Shown: piece after piece, positions 23,085 through 34,281 of the stretch | Position numbering within the stretch: the stretch's first letter is position 1 | Layout: each line of letters starts with the position of its first letter | Source: Benincasa hispida | Lineage: Eukaryota; Streptophyta; Magnoliopsida; Cucurbitales; Cucurbitaceae | Reading direction: 5' to 3' | DNA length: 64,000 nt | Assembly: GCF_009727055.1 (NCBI RefSeq) | Contig: NC_052350.1 | Coordinates: 19,127,789 to 19,191,788 of the forward strand | Translations under genes and position numbers: made by a program | The notes under the pieces: generated by a model | Databases searched by the model: none | Told to the model about the DNA's origin: nothing | What the model saw: only the letters and a program-made list of their open reading frames with translations

Positions 23085-23549
23085 GGCAAAAATATGGAGA
23101 GGAGAAAGGTCAGAAGACCCACTCGAAGAGTCCACAATATCTGGCTAAGTGGAAGAACCTCCCTGTGAAAGAAACGAGTTGGTAAAGTGTCCAATATTTG
23201 GAAGCTTGGAAGTAGAAGATTGTTGAGTTCAAGCTACACTAGTCGACAGGGACGTCAACTATTTAAATGGGGATAATGTCTTGGGCATGCTCGTCCAGGA
23301 TAATGTTAGCTCATGGCCACATGTCCAAACCATCCTTAACCATCCTATATTTAAGTCTTGTAATTAGCTTTGCAAGTTGTTTTTTTATTTCATCTTGTTT
23401 TACATGTGAGTGACCGCTCACCACTTTTGATATGCAAGCTAGGAATATTAGAAATTATTTAGAATGTACTATAGGGGAAACCCACTAGTCAACTCCCCGA
23501 CTAATGTATTGATGTACTATTTGCAATCAAAGCATACATGCAACTGTCA
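23085..23549 (+). mobile_element. Decayed chromovirus 3' end with LTR
   Basis: Plus-strand reading gives a chromodomain fragment, QYLAKWKNLPVKETSW then, after a stop, SVQYLEAWK (23130-23215), typical of the C terminus of Ty3/gypsy chromovirus integrases. It is followed by a purine-rich atggggataa tract and an LTR-like segment starting TGTCTTGGGC at 23277 and ending near 23549 (about 273 bp). The rest of that element is absent on the left. It lies just left of the second chromovirus, in the opposite orientation. Confidence 0.65.
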
Positions 23550-23635
23550 GTCTTCAATGCATTCTTTAATGATTTTTTCAATGTTTTTTCTCTCACATGT
23601 TATAAAACCATTTTCTCTCAAAACATGAAAGGAGG

Positions 23636-23809
23636 TAGTAAGAACTCGGTTATCTATTTACTGTTTTGGCTCAAATTAGCCTAGAAAGCCGAGGCTTCCT
23701 CCCTTACAAGCTCGCAAGCTTAATTCAAAATAAAACTTCTATATCCATCCCTCTCTCCTACCTCATGCTTTATACTAATTCAACAACAACAATAACAGAT
23801 TTTCCCCCA
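23636..23809 (-). repeat. Chromovirus 3' LTR
   Basis: Direct repeat of 28403-28574. On the minus strand it starts TGGGGGAAAATCTG; the other terminus reads TA where the right copy has TG, a single transition. Confidence 0.8.
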
Positions 23810-24999
23810 TAGTGTTCAACAATTTGTGCTCCTCCTTCCCATGTTGCATCTTCGATCGGTAAGCCTTCCCATTGGATGAGTATTTCGAAATCGTTGGGCG
23901 ATGATATGGTGATGCCGATCTTCCGAATCCCCAAAACTGCTATTGGCTTGAGTTTGTGTTGCTTTCCTAATTGCCAAGCTGGTGGTACAGTGATTCTCGG
24001 TAGTAGGGTGCCCACGACCTTCCTCAATTGTGAAACATGTAGTACGGGGTGTATGCTTACATCGGGGGGTAGGTCTAGTTTGTATGCTACTGGTCCAATC
24101 CTTTGGATGATTTGAAAAGGGCCAATGTAGCGTGGAGCCAACTTCGGATGCTTGTGCACTAGTAGAGAGCTTTGGTGGTATGGTTTGAGTCTGATGTATA
24201 CCCAATCCGAAACTTTAAAATTTACTTCCCGTCGTTTAGAATCTGCTAGGGCCTTCATTCGTTGTTGGGTTGCTTCTAGTGTACACTTCAATTGCTTGAG
24301 CATTTCATCTCTATTTTTCAGTAGCACATCCACTTCTCCTACTATCGCATTCCCATGCTCATAATAGACTGGTGGGGGTATTGGTCGACCATATACTACT
24401 TCATAAGGTGTCCGCTTGATGGTTGTATGATATGATGTGTTGTAATTGTACTCAGCCCATGTCAACCATTTAGACCATTGTGATGGTGTTTCCATGGTGA
24501 AACAGCGGAGATATGCTTCTAATCCTCGATTGACTACTTCTGTTTGCCCATCCGTTTGTGGATGATATGATGTGCTTCTCTTAAATTGAGTCTCCATTAG
24601 TTTGAATAGCTCCTCCCAGAATAGGTTAGTGAATATCTTGTCTCTATCCGATATTATACTTCGAGGAACTCCATGTAGTCGTACAATTTCTCTTAGGAAT
24701 ATCTCAGCTACGGTTGCTGCGGTGTATGGATGGCGGAAGGCAAGGAAATATTCATACTTAGACAGCCGGTCGACCACCACCAAAATGGAGTTATATCCCT
24801 CATACTTTGGCAAGCCGTCGATGAAATCCATGTTGATATCTTCCCAAGTCAGCTCTGATATAGGCAGTAGGTGTAGCAATCCGGTGGAGGCTAGTGATAA
24901 ATATTTAGCTTGCTGACAAACCGAGCAGTCTCCTACGAAGGCTCTTACCCGTGCTTTCATGCCTTTCCAGAAAAACTCTTTCTTCAGCCATTGGTACAT
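23770..24999 (-). pseudogene. Chromovirus integrase with chromodomain (part of broken pol)
   Basis: A 409-codon open stretch. It begins in the zinc-binding HHCC domain (CSVCQQAKYL) and continues through the integrase core with the catalytic Asp, Asp and Glu all visible (NMDFIDGLP, IISDRDKIF, DGQTEVVNRG). It then runs through the GPF/Y region (GPFQIIQRIGPVAYKLDLP) to a chromodomain (FEILIQWEGLPIEDATWE) near the C terminus. The chromodomain directs integration to marked chromatin in this group. The integrase itself looks intact, but it lies downstream of frameshifts and would not be translated from the element's own start. Confidence 0.9.
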
Positions 25000-25163
25000 C
25001 TTAACTACCCATTGTGTCCTCCGATTGGATTATTGTGGAATTCTTGTAGCAATAAGGGTATGGTTGGTGATTGTGGTGGCAGTGCAATCCATTGCTTGTA
25101 TAGCAGAAGGTCTCCTTGAAGTGAATAACCTTGGGGGTGCGGCTGTCCCGATCGAATGTCATT

Positions 25164-27400
25164 CTAAATATCTTGTAGCTCCGGGTCTTGCTCGACTTGA
25201 CTAGCAAATATTGCTGGATTAAGTGAGTTAATCACGCTCAGCATAGTCATTTCCATCGTGGTAGGCAATCTAAACAGGTCATCAACAGCTGAGTTTTCCA
25301 GTCCCTTCTTGTATTCGATGTCAAAATCATACCCGATCAACTTGGCCACCCATTTCTGATACTCCCCTGCGATGATGCATTGTTCCAACAGAAATTTGAG
25401 GCTTTTTTTTATCCACCCGCACGATGAACTTCCTCCCCAAGAGATAGAGCCTCCATTTCTGCACAGCCATGACTATGGCAATTAGTTCTCGTTCATATGC
25501 GGCCTTGAGGCGATGTATTGGTGGGAGAGCTTTGCTGAAGTAGGCTACTGGCTGTCCTTCTTGCATCAATACTGCCCCAACTCCTACTCCTGACGCGTCT
25601 GTTTCCACTATGAATACTTGGTTGAAATCAGGGAGCTTGAGGGTGGGGAGTTGAGCCATTCTTTGCTTCAATGTCTCGAAAGCCTCCTGCGCATCCTCGT
25701 TCCATTATAACTTATCCTTCTTAAGCTGCTGTGTCAATGGGAAGGCAATGGAACCGTAGTAAATAACAAACTTGCAATATTATCTGGTCAGCCCCAAAAA
25801 TACCCTTAATTGCTTCACTGTGGTTGGGGTGGGCCATTGCAGCATAGCCTCAATCTTTGAGGGATTAGTAGCCACTCCTTCAGTAGATATTATGTGGCCC
25901 AAGTAGTCAAATTGATTGGCCGCGAAGGTACATTTCTTGAGGTTGGCCATAAATTGATTATCTTCCAACGCTTGTAACACCAGGGACAAATGGCGCACAT
26001 GATCACATAGTGAAAAATTGTAAATTAGGATATCATCGAAGAACACCAATACAAATTTTCGTAAATATGGGTGTAAGAGTTCATTCATTACCAATTGGAA
26101 CGTTGATGGGGTGTTCCTTAATCCGAATGGCATGACTAAAAACTCGTAGTGGCCTTCATGAGTGCGGAATGCCGTTTTGTGGACGTCTAAGGGTGCCACT
26201 CGAATTTGGTGGTAACCAGATTTTAAATCGATTTTGGAGAAGATTTGTGCTCTAGCCAATTCGTCAAGAAGTTCATCGACCATTAGAATGGGGAAGTTAT
26301 CCGATACCGTGGCTTGGTTCAAGGCTCTATAGTCGACAAAAAATCTCCAGCTCCCATCCTTCTTCTTAACTAATAATACAGGACTGGAGAACGGGCTTAC
26401 AATTGGTTGGATAATCCCAGCAGTGAGCATTTCTTCTACCAATTTCTCGATCTCATCTTTCTGGAACTGAGGGTACCTGTATGGTCTGACATTCACCGGT
26501 CCAGCCCCTGGTTTTAGTTCAATATGGTGCTCGTGGTGTCGTACTAGAGGTAACCCTTCTACTGTTTGAAATACCGACTGGTATCTCTTCAGAACTTCCC
26601 GGATTTCTGGATCACTTCCTCCCCCTGTTCGGCCTCTGTCTTCCCCTACTGTGGTCAGAAGAGAATTCAACCCAAGCAATATGCCTTGGCCTTCTTCCCT
26701 GACCAGTTTCATCATCAATTTGAGGGATATTTGGGTCTTCATCAAACTGCGATCTCCCTTCAATTGCACCTGCCAATCTCTGATTTGAAAATCCATTTCC
26801 GATGTGCTCCAATTGCATTCAACTCGTCCTAGTGTCATCAACCACTGTACTCCCAATACTACATCGGCGCTGCCTAAGGGTAAAGGGAAGAAATCATTAA
26901 TAATTGTGAGGTTAGGAAGGTTAAGAATTACCCCTTTGCAGATACCAGTCGTCCGAACTGAGGATCCTGTTCCCAACATAATTCCATGGCTTGTCGTGGG
27001 CGTTTGTGGTAATTTCAGAGTCGTTACCAACTCTCTATCAATGAAGTTGTGGGATGCTCCACTGTCAATGAGGATGATCACATCCTTATCCCTGATAGCC
27101 CCCTTGACCTTAATTGTTCAGGGCGAGTCAATTCCTGCCAAAGAATTGAGGGAAAGCTCCGCCGCTTCGTGTTCGGTAGTCTCAACTACCATGGATTCCA
27201 AAGTAGTGGCTGTTGGAATATCAACTTCGCCTGGTTCTTCCCCTACGTCATTCGTCTCTTCATCCCTTTCATTGTCATGGTGCAGCAGATTGCTTAATTC
27301 TTTTCTCTTGCAACGATGCCCTGGGGTATACTTCTCGTCACAACGATAGCACAGTCCTTTGTCCTTCCGATTTTACATCTCACTGTCAGACAACTGTTTG
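25164..27400 (-). pseudogene. Chromovirus CCHC knuckle, protease, RT and RNase H, broken
   Basis: Reading right to left on the minus strand: a zinc knuckle GLCYRCDEKYTPGHRCKR (about 27330-27385); protease LIDSGASHNFID (about 27030-27070) with its catalytic DSG; and RT with VDYRALNQ, DLKSGYHQIRV and the FFDDILIY active site (about 26020). RNase H follows with [14 protein letters not shown] and FSKAL (about 25520-25620). In-frame TAA stops lie at 25780-25782 and 25705-25707. A frameshift falls at an eight-T run (25403-25410) inside RNase H. The catalytic residues are otherwise conserved, so inactivation looks recent. Confidence 0.88.
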
Positions 27401-27754
27401 AATGCACCGGCCATGAACGATCTCCCATTTACATCCTTCAGTGTGACCGAGTTAAAAGACATACCTCCGCTATGAGTCGGGTTGAGAGAAATTGTTCGGG
27501 CTATCGATTGCGTGTGTTGGTTTGGGATATGGTCGGTTTGACCCGTGGTGGTATTGAGGCCCGAGTTATAAGACGTACCAGTGGATTTCGATGGGCTTGG
27601 GCCTCCTCCGCCCTATTTCTTTCTTCGGGCTTCTTCCGTATCTTCGATGATCTGGGCCATCCTCATCTTCTCCTTCAGCCCAATTAGTTTAAACATTCTC
27701 ATCTCGATTTGGATGTCTTCCTTCAGCTCGCTGACGAATTTTCTTTCCAATGTT

Positions 27755-28368
27755 TCATCTGAAAGATCCTTCAATGGTCTCGATAGTGGCTCTCCAATCT
27801 TCTTCTTTGACCGGTAGAAAGCGTAGCAAGAGCTGTTCTTTGAACTTCACCCAAGTATTCATCAGCGTCCTCTCCTCTTCCCACTGATGCCATTCCAGAG
27901 CTTCCCCTTCCAAACATAGTATCGCTGCTTCGATTTTATCCTTCTCCGATAAACGATTGACCACGAAATACCTTTCAACCCTTAAAACCAGCCCATCGGG
28001 CCTTCCTCTATTTCCCCTTTGAATATAGAGATTTCTAGCTTTCTCAATCTCATATCAAACAACGGTACCTCTCTCTTCTCCCCGTCACCTTCTTTCACCG
28101 GCTGTTTCTCTCTGTCCGTCACTATCTTTTCAGATGAACCCGATTTGCCCTCCTTGAGTGTTTTCGACTTCTTCGACCATACCTCCAATGTGCGAATCAT
28201 TTTCTGCTCCAATGTCTCTCCCAGAGCTTCAATCTTAGTTGCCATAACATTCTCGGTAACTTGTTGCATCTCCCCAAATCGTTGATCCATTCTATTTTCC
28301 ATCCTTACTTGTAGTAAGGTAAGTTGCTCTTGCACTGCTGATAATCTTGCCTCCATCTTCTTCACCAT
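27755..28368 (-). pseudogene. Chromovirus gag, frameshifted
   Basis: Starts MVKKMEARLSAVQEQLTLLQ at 28368, close after the primer site, with a predicted N-terminal coiled coil. It then runs into a retrotransposon gag core (AILCLEGEALEWHQWEEE, FKEQLLLRFLPVKEED) that lies in another frame from about 27980. The two halves are separated by a frameshift, so a full capsid protein is not encoded. Confidence 0.8.
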
Positions 28369-28386
28369 ACCCTTCCCAAGAAAGAC

Positions 28387-28400
28387 GGCTCTGATACCAA
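28387..28400 (-). promoter_or_regulatory. Primer binding site (tRNA-iMet type)
   Basis: Minus-strand TTGGTATCAGAGCC, complementary to the 3' end of plant initiator methionine tRNA, directly after the 5' LTR of the chromovirus. Confidence 0.9.
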
Positions 28401-28402
28401 AT

Positions 28403-28574
28403 TGGTAAGAACTCGGTTATCTATTTATTGTTGGCTCAAATTAGCCTAGAAAACTGAGACTTCCTCCCTTACAAGCTCGCAAACTTAATTCAAAATAAAA
28501 CTTCTATATCCATCCCTCTCCCCTACCTCATGCTTTATACTAATTCAACAACAACAATAACAGATTTTCCCCCA
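28403..28574 (-). repeat. Chromovirus 5' LTR
   Basis: 172 bp direct repeat of 23636-23809, followed on the minus strand by the primer binding site. Confidence 0.82.
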
Positions 28575-28819
28575 TAGTGGTTCCCACTTTTCACTCCCCT
28601 CTAACTACCTATATTCTCTTCCTCATTTACATCTATACCCCCTCCTATTTTTCTTGTTAATTCTTCTTTCATATTTTCTAAATATAGAGGGTCTATCAGG
28701 AGGTTACATCATATACCGGCACTATCCGCGACTTTTGATTTTTACACGGCTGACTTGCTCACTGGATTAGAGCAAGTGTTGCACAATCACCCGTCCCATA
28801 TTCGAAAGTTTTCGATTGT

Positions 28820-29860
28820 GACACCCATATGGCCCAATGATTCGAGATAAAAGTTGAAACTTCTACATTTGAATTAGTGGTTTCTAGAACAAACTAAGTT
28901 GTATCCACCTTTTGCTGCTGGGTGGGTGTGTGAATGTTTCGGTTCAGTCCGATTTTGAGAAAAATCAAGGATTGAACCAAATATATGGGTTTTCAATGAT
29001 TATGAACCATTGAAAATTGCAAGGACAAAATTCTAACTTTTAAAACAATTGAGACAAAATTCTAACTTTTTCCAAATCATAGGGATAAAATTCTCAATTT
29101 AAACTTTTTTTCTACTCAGTGGAAAAAAATATTGTAGCCTTCGAGTAAGTAATATTATTCCTTCAATGATGTTGCTATAATTTGATTGTCTCATAATAAC
29201 AATTGAATGCATTTACATGTTTGCTAATAATTACTAGATATAAATTTGAAATACTTTTATAGTTTCTCTCTTTCTATATTCATCAATGAAAAACTTCCTG
29301 TCATATAGCAGCCTCCTTGAATAATTTCTTTTCAAATTGTCTAGATCTTTTTTTTAGGTTTATTCCCATGGCTTTCTTGATGGAACTTTTTTGGTTATGT
29401 AATGAGAAAAGAGTAATACTTGGGTACATCACGGACATTACTCATGTTTGTTCATCTCTTTTCACCACTCACATCTAAACAAAATTAAAATATTTCAAAA
29501 AGGAAAAAGCAAAATTTACCACATAACAAGTTATGATTGGACAATTTGATGGGATGCAAAAAGATAAATGATGCTCGAGATGTACCTAAGTATTTTTTTA
29601 ATGAGAAAATGTTGTTTTCTCTTTGTTCTCTTCATTTTTAAGTTTCATTTTATTGGCAACAAGAATGTTGATATGCACAACCACGTCAAGCATATTTGTT
29701 TTTTGCTACAGAATAAATTGGATAATAGCGTTAATAAACTCTCTGCCACAAAAAAGAAAAGAACAGAATAGGTTAACCCTTCTGCATCTGTAAAAAAAAC
29801 CATACTGGTCCCCCTTTCCAGGACCTTTGACTTTGACTACGACAAGAATAAGAACTCTTT
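28820..29860. repeat. TIL upstream region, duplication copy B (orphan promoter)
   Basis: Colinear with copy A at 21003-22370. It keeps a GAAacTTC unit and a perfect TTCtaGAA dyad at 28856-28889, but there is no TIL coding sequence next to it: on the left lies unrelated sequence and the chromovirus. It contains an additional stretch at about 29400-29600 not found in copy A. Read as the remnant promoter of a lost second TIL gene. Confidence 0.7.
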
Positions 29861-30671
29861 CGTATTTCCATTGAGCAATTCTACTTTCAAACTATGCAAA
29901 AATCAGCAGAGCAAGTGATGGTTCCTTGAGCACCTAATCCATGTAAACTGAGGGCAAAAACGAATGGTTTGTTGCTAGGGATGTCTATTCTTTCTACGGA
30001 GATGGCTCTAGGACAGAGAAATCTCATTTAAGCTAGGAATGGAGAGGGAAAAAAATTTCTCATGAGCTAAACCGAGATGGGACAGAAGTAAAACTTACAT
30101 TTTCCACTTTGATCGACCTTTTTATATATATATATATGATTATTACGTACATAATATCTAAACTCGAATATCCAAATACACTATTGTATATCAGTTCGTT
30201 TGGGTTGATATGAACTGAAATTTATTGATTCAAAAAGATTATGAGTTCTGTTGAACTTGAACCAACATGTGGAGAAACCGTCTGTACTGCCATTGTTGCC
30301 CCCTCCAAACTTTCCCAAATGAATGAAGCATTGGAAATCTGTATTAATTAATCAAACAGTAGGCTTCTCATGTTACATTTCAAGCAACTTTCTTTCTCAA
30401 AGGACAAGAAAAAAGGTTAAGAGAAAACTGAAGTTGTCCTGTCATTATTTTATGAACAAGGAAAAGGAGGGGCATTGTCTGCTGTTACGTTATAACAACC
30501 TCGAAACCAGATGTTTTGCATCAGTAAATGGATGAACAGACAAAGATGGAGCCTTGTAGAAAGAAACCAAACCGACAAAGAATTACATGATGGTACATAC
30601 ACGAACTGCTTTGGATCACTGAATTGCTGTTAATGCCTTTGTTTCCATCCAACAGTCAGCAGGTAGAGATC
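29861..30671. other. Spacer, no gene seen
   Basis: Contains a short TA microsatellite at about 30121-30138 and an open frame of 70 codons at 30323 with no recognisable features. The last part should be the 3' UTR of the response regulator. Confidence 0.4.
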
Positions 30672-33600
30672 TCAAATACATGATCCTAAAGAGAAATGAT
30701 CAAATCCAAATTCTCCATTCATTTCTGGTATTTCATTTTGTTCCTGAATCATTTTGCAGAATCCTGTCACTCGATCAGGAAAGATGCACAACACATATAG
30801 AAAGAGCGGTCTAAAACCGAAAATAATGGTGATAAAATATCCATCCAGGAAAAATCTTCATGTGTGATCAGGAGCAATGCCTAACATGATCTAAAATCGA
30901 GGATTACTGCATTTGATGAACAAATGGCCCATGAAACTTGACCTGTCTATGATGCATACAAGTTTGCTTGAGCAAAAAAAAAAAAAAAAAAAAAATTAAT
31001 GCTTGGATGATATTTTCTGATGACAACTAATCTGCATATGGTGAGAGACTAATTAGGGCTTTTGCTTGGTATGATAATGATTACAAATTACAATCAAACG
31101 AGAACGTTTAGCTATCTCCAAACGTAGAACATTGGTATGTTGGTTTTTCATATCACTACAGAGAAAAATCACATGGGATCTTTGCCGTTTACCATGTTTG
31201 GCAAACTAGATTGCAGTAAGACAATCTGTATTTGTATTACTATAACAGCAAGGAACAATTTGACTCAACCATAACAGAGGAGGTTAGGGAAACAACATTA
31301 CCGTTCGAAAGAAAGAAATGTCTATATATATAATTATGTCAGGTGCCAATTTCAACAGGGAGGAGAATTTTCATATAAAAGGAACTTAGAAAAAAAATTG
31401 AAAAATTGAAGGCACATCAGAATGCAGTATCTAAACATTTAGCAAGAAATTTGACTATACCTGTTTGATCATCGAATTCATGATATGATCCAAGGACTCG
31501 AAACTGCCTTGAATTGATCCATCCGGTGACTTTGTTTGATTCAAAAGGTAGTTTCCATCCACATTCATCTTTGTGTTCCGACCCAATTTTTCAACCATAC
31601 TATGTTCAGGGAAGGACAGTGGAGCAGCATTTGATGGGACTATCAAAGATGAACTGACCTTTCCATCACATACTAGACTATTCTGATTGAAACTCTGGCT
31701 TAATGGGGTTAGAGTCCCATTGTTAGAAACAAGAGAATTGATTGCACCAAGATTATGCTGCACGTTTCGATTGTAATCATGTTTATGTTCTTCCCATCTC
31801 TGCTTTGGCATGGTATTCATAGCTTGAATAACGCTGCCAACTACCCTTGCCTGGCATTGCATGTCTCTTGAATCCAGTAAGGGAGCTGAACCTGCACTTC
31901 TAGAGGAAAAATCAACCGAGATGTTCCCAATCGTTGAGGGGGCAGAAGAAATGCTCGTGTTCATTGCATGCAATTGATCATTGGGATAAGCTTCATTGGG
32001 GGTCAACGAAGTTGCTGAGAATCTAGACAAATGTGCTGCTCCCTGCCAGTTTCCATTAGAAGGTTCAGGATCCAAAAAATTTGAACCGCCTATGTCTATG
32101 TCAAAAGTTTCTCCATTTAGCGGATCCACTCTAAGGGAAGTCTGATTTCCATATGTTGCCATTGTTCCTTGTAACATCAATGGGCCAGGAGAAACCGAAT
32201 AGGTTGAATTTCCAATATTCGCTCTAGTTTCAGAAAAACTGCTGGGAACTCCAAATGCGGAAGTCTCATTCATTGAATTGAAGTCCCCAATGGGAGTGAT
32301 GGACTTGCTGTGTTGCAACTGGCTGATCTCAAGTGACGTTGGAATTCCTTGAAGCATATTAGTAGTTTGATTAGGAGGCAGCATAGTAGTTGGTTGGAGC
32401 TTGCCAAGGCTATTAATGGCGCAGTTCAAATTTTGGGAGCTTTGCTGTATCAGTCCAGAAGAAGTGATTCCACGCAGGCTCATTCCAGCCGGGGAGTTCA
32501 ATCTTCCAAGCATTCCAACAGGTGAATAAGAGGATAATGAAGAGTTTGGAAGCCGCCCAGATCCTGCAAAGCCATGTAACTCTCCATATCCATCTAGTGA
32601 ACCGAGGCGCATGTAAGTGCCATCTTTACTCCCAAATGTAGCAACCATGTTAGCTTGTTGGGATGCCACATTGCTGATTCTTTTCAGATAAAGCCTATAT
32701 TTCTGCAATACACACAAACGCTCTTATTTTCATCATGTTTTCTGGTTAAATCATTGCAAACAAATAAATCAATCAAGTAAAAAAATACTAAAGTAAACGA
32801 TCTTCCTCTTTATTCTGTGACTGTTTCTACATATATCATGCTACGGCTAAATTAGAGTAATTTGGGGATGTGTAGGAAAGGGAGGATTCATGCCTGCAAA
32901 TGACTTGCCACATTTTCTCTGGTAAGTCCTTCAACATTCATCAGATCCAGGATTTTTTTGGGCACAGCCTCTGATTAAGAGTGAAGAAAATTATTAGATT
33001 TAGGGAAACACAAATTTACTAACATAGTTTCAACTTTCAAGCACCAACTTACTTTCGAGACCCAATTGATTAACCGCTGAAACGAACTTACGATGTAACT
33101 CAACTGACCACACTACCCTAGGCTTTTTCTGGTTCGAGGGGTCATCATTATCAAGCCCATTCTCTTTTCCTTCTTCATCTTCATCATCATCTTGGTCCTT
33201 CCGCTTCCTATTGAATTTTGCGTTGTCTGCATTACTAGTTGGTGAGAAACCTTGGTCACCTTCATGGCCTCCATTTCGAACCTTATCTTGACTAGGGAAC
33301 TTGTTTTTTGCCTTCGGTTCAAGCTTTTTTCTCCGAATCACATGCTGCCAAATGTTTTTCAACTCCTCGATTCGAACTGGTTTTAACAGATAGTCACATG
33401 CACCGTGCGCAATCCCCTTCATAACAAGCTCAGTATCACTATGTGCTGATAACACTAGGGAAGAAGAAACACATAAACATAAAAATGAAAAGTCAATAAC
33501 CAAAGCAACTACTATGAAGAACAAGACAATTAATGCTGTTCAAAAATCCTGGCAATAAAGAGACCACATTAATTTCATCTATTCAGCAACACAACCATAA

Positions 33601-34281
33601 AAAAGAAGAAACAGAACAAACTGATCCTAAACAGTACATTGGTATCTAAAACACGACAAGATAGAGTAAAGACATAGGATGTCGTAAATAATGAGAAAGA
33701 AGCTTACTGATTACAGGTAGGTCCATTTCAAGCCCCACCAACTCAAGAAGCTTGAAACCATCCATATCAGGCATGTTCACATCACTGATAACCATATCAA
33801 ACTTGTTTCTATTTTCTCTCAACATCTTCAAAGCTTCAATGGACTGCTTCGTCGTCGTAACTGCAGGAAGTAGAACACGAAACAAAACAAAAACCCCACA
33901 ACCTAAATCACTAACAATGAACCATTTGGAAGACTTGAACACCCAAAATCCCAAAACACACAATTTAAGAAGAAACCCACTAACATTAGTCAACAAAACC
34001 ACAAAACCACAAAACCCCCCAAATTGTTCCCAAAATTTCACCAATAGAGGAAGAAATTGATTTGAAAACTTTCTAAGATTACAGAGACGGACGAATCAAA
34101 ACTGAAATACATAAGATGAGAGGAAAAACAAACCATGATATTGGCATTTACGGAGGAGAGACTCAAGTACTTTGAGACAAATAGGGTCGTCGTCAACAGC
34201 AAGAACTCGCATCCCAACAGGAAAATGATCAGTGGCGCCATCATCACCAACTGCAACAACAGAATGATCCTCCACGGTCAT
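30672..34281 (-). CDS. ARR-B: Type-B response regulator (cytokinin signalling), six coding exons
   Basis: Nuclear transcription factor at the end of the cytokinin phosphorelay. Coding exons on the minus strand: 34134-34281, 33708-33860, 33053-33454, 32894-32970, 31461-32702 and 30672-30743, joining in frame to 697 aa. The receiver domain spans about residues 24-140, with the acidic cluster VDDDP (29-33), phospho-acceptor Asp near 76 ([12 protein letters not shown]) and conserved Lys ([12 protein letters not shown]). A basic/acidic linker with [17 protein letters not shown] looks like a nuclear localisation region. The GARP DNA-binding domain [15 protein letters not shown]... [14 protein letters not shown] is split by an intron with a GC donor. 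The long Ser/Asn/Gly-rich C terminus is the activation region, ending [14 protein letters not shown] from the small last exon. Closest class from memory: subfamily I (ARR1/2/10/12/18). Position suggests the ARR18 orthologue. Confidence 0.94.
32703..32893 (-). other. GC-AG intron inside the GARP domain
   Basis: The exon ends CATTTGCAG and the intron begins GCATGAATC (minus strand, donor at 32893-32892); the acceptor is TATTGCAG before AAATATAGG. No GT is available that would keep the invariant [12 protein letters not shown] motif, so a GC donor is the simplest reading. Confidence 0.8.

Larger units (their letters stand above)
23636..28574 (-). mobile_element. Ty3/gypsy chromovirus with very short LTRs, nearly complete
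   Basis: Element of about 4.94 kb read on the minus strand. The LTRs are 28403-28574 (5', 172 bp) and 23636-23809 (3', 174 bp). They are highly similar, with a few substitutions and an indel. The order is gag, CCHC knuckle, aspartic protease, reverse transcriptase, RNase H, integrase, chromodomain, as in plant chromoviruses. A tRNA-iMet primer site follows the 5' LTR. LTRs this short fit the Reina or Galadriel-like lineages better than Tekay/Del, but clade assignment needs a tree. Stops and frameshifts make it non-autonomous. Clear flanking target duplications were not found. Confidence 0.88.

Noticed and set aside
23000..28820. Residual second TIL coding sequence between the duplicate ends
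   Set aside because: Looked for GRWYE, PKNGV and KLHKTPQS-like codings on both strands and saw none outside 19571-20862.
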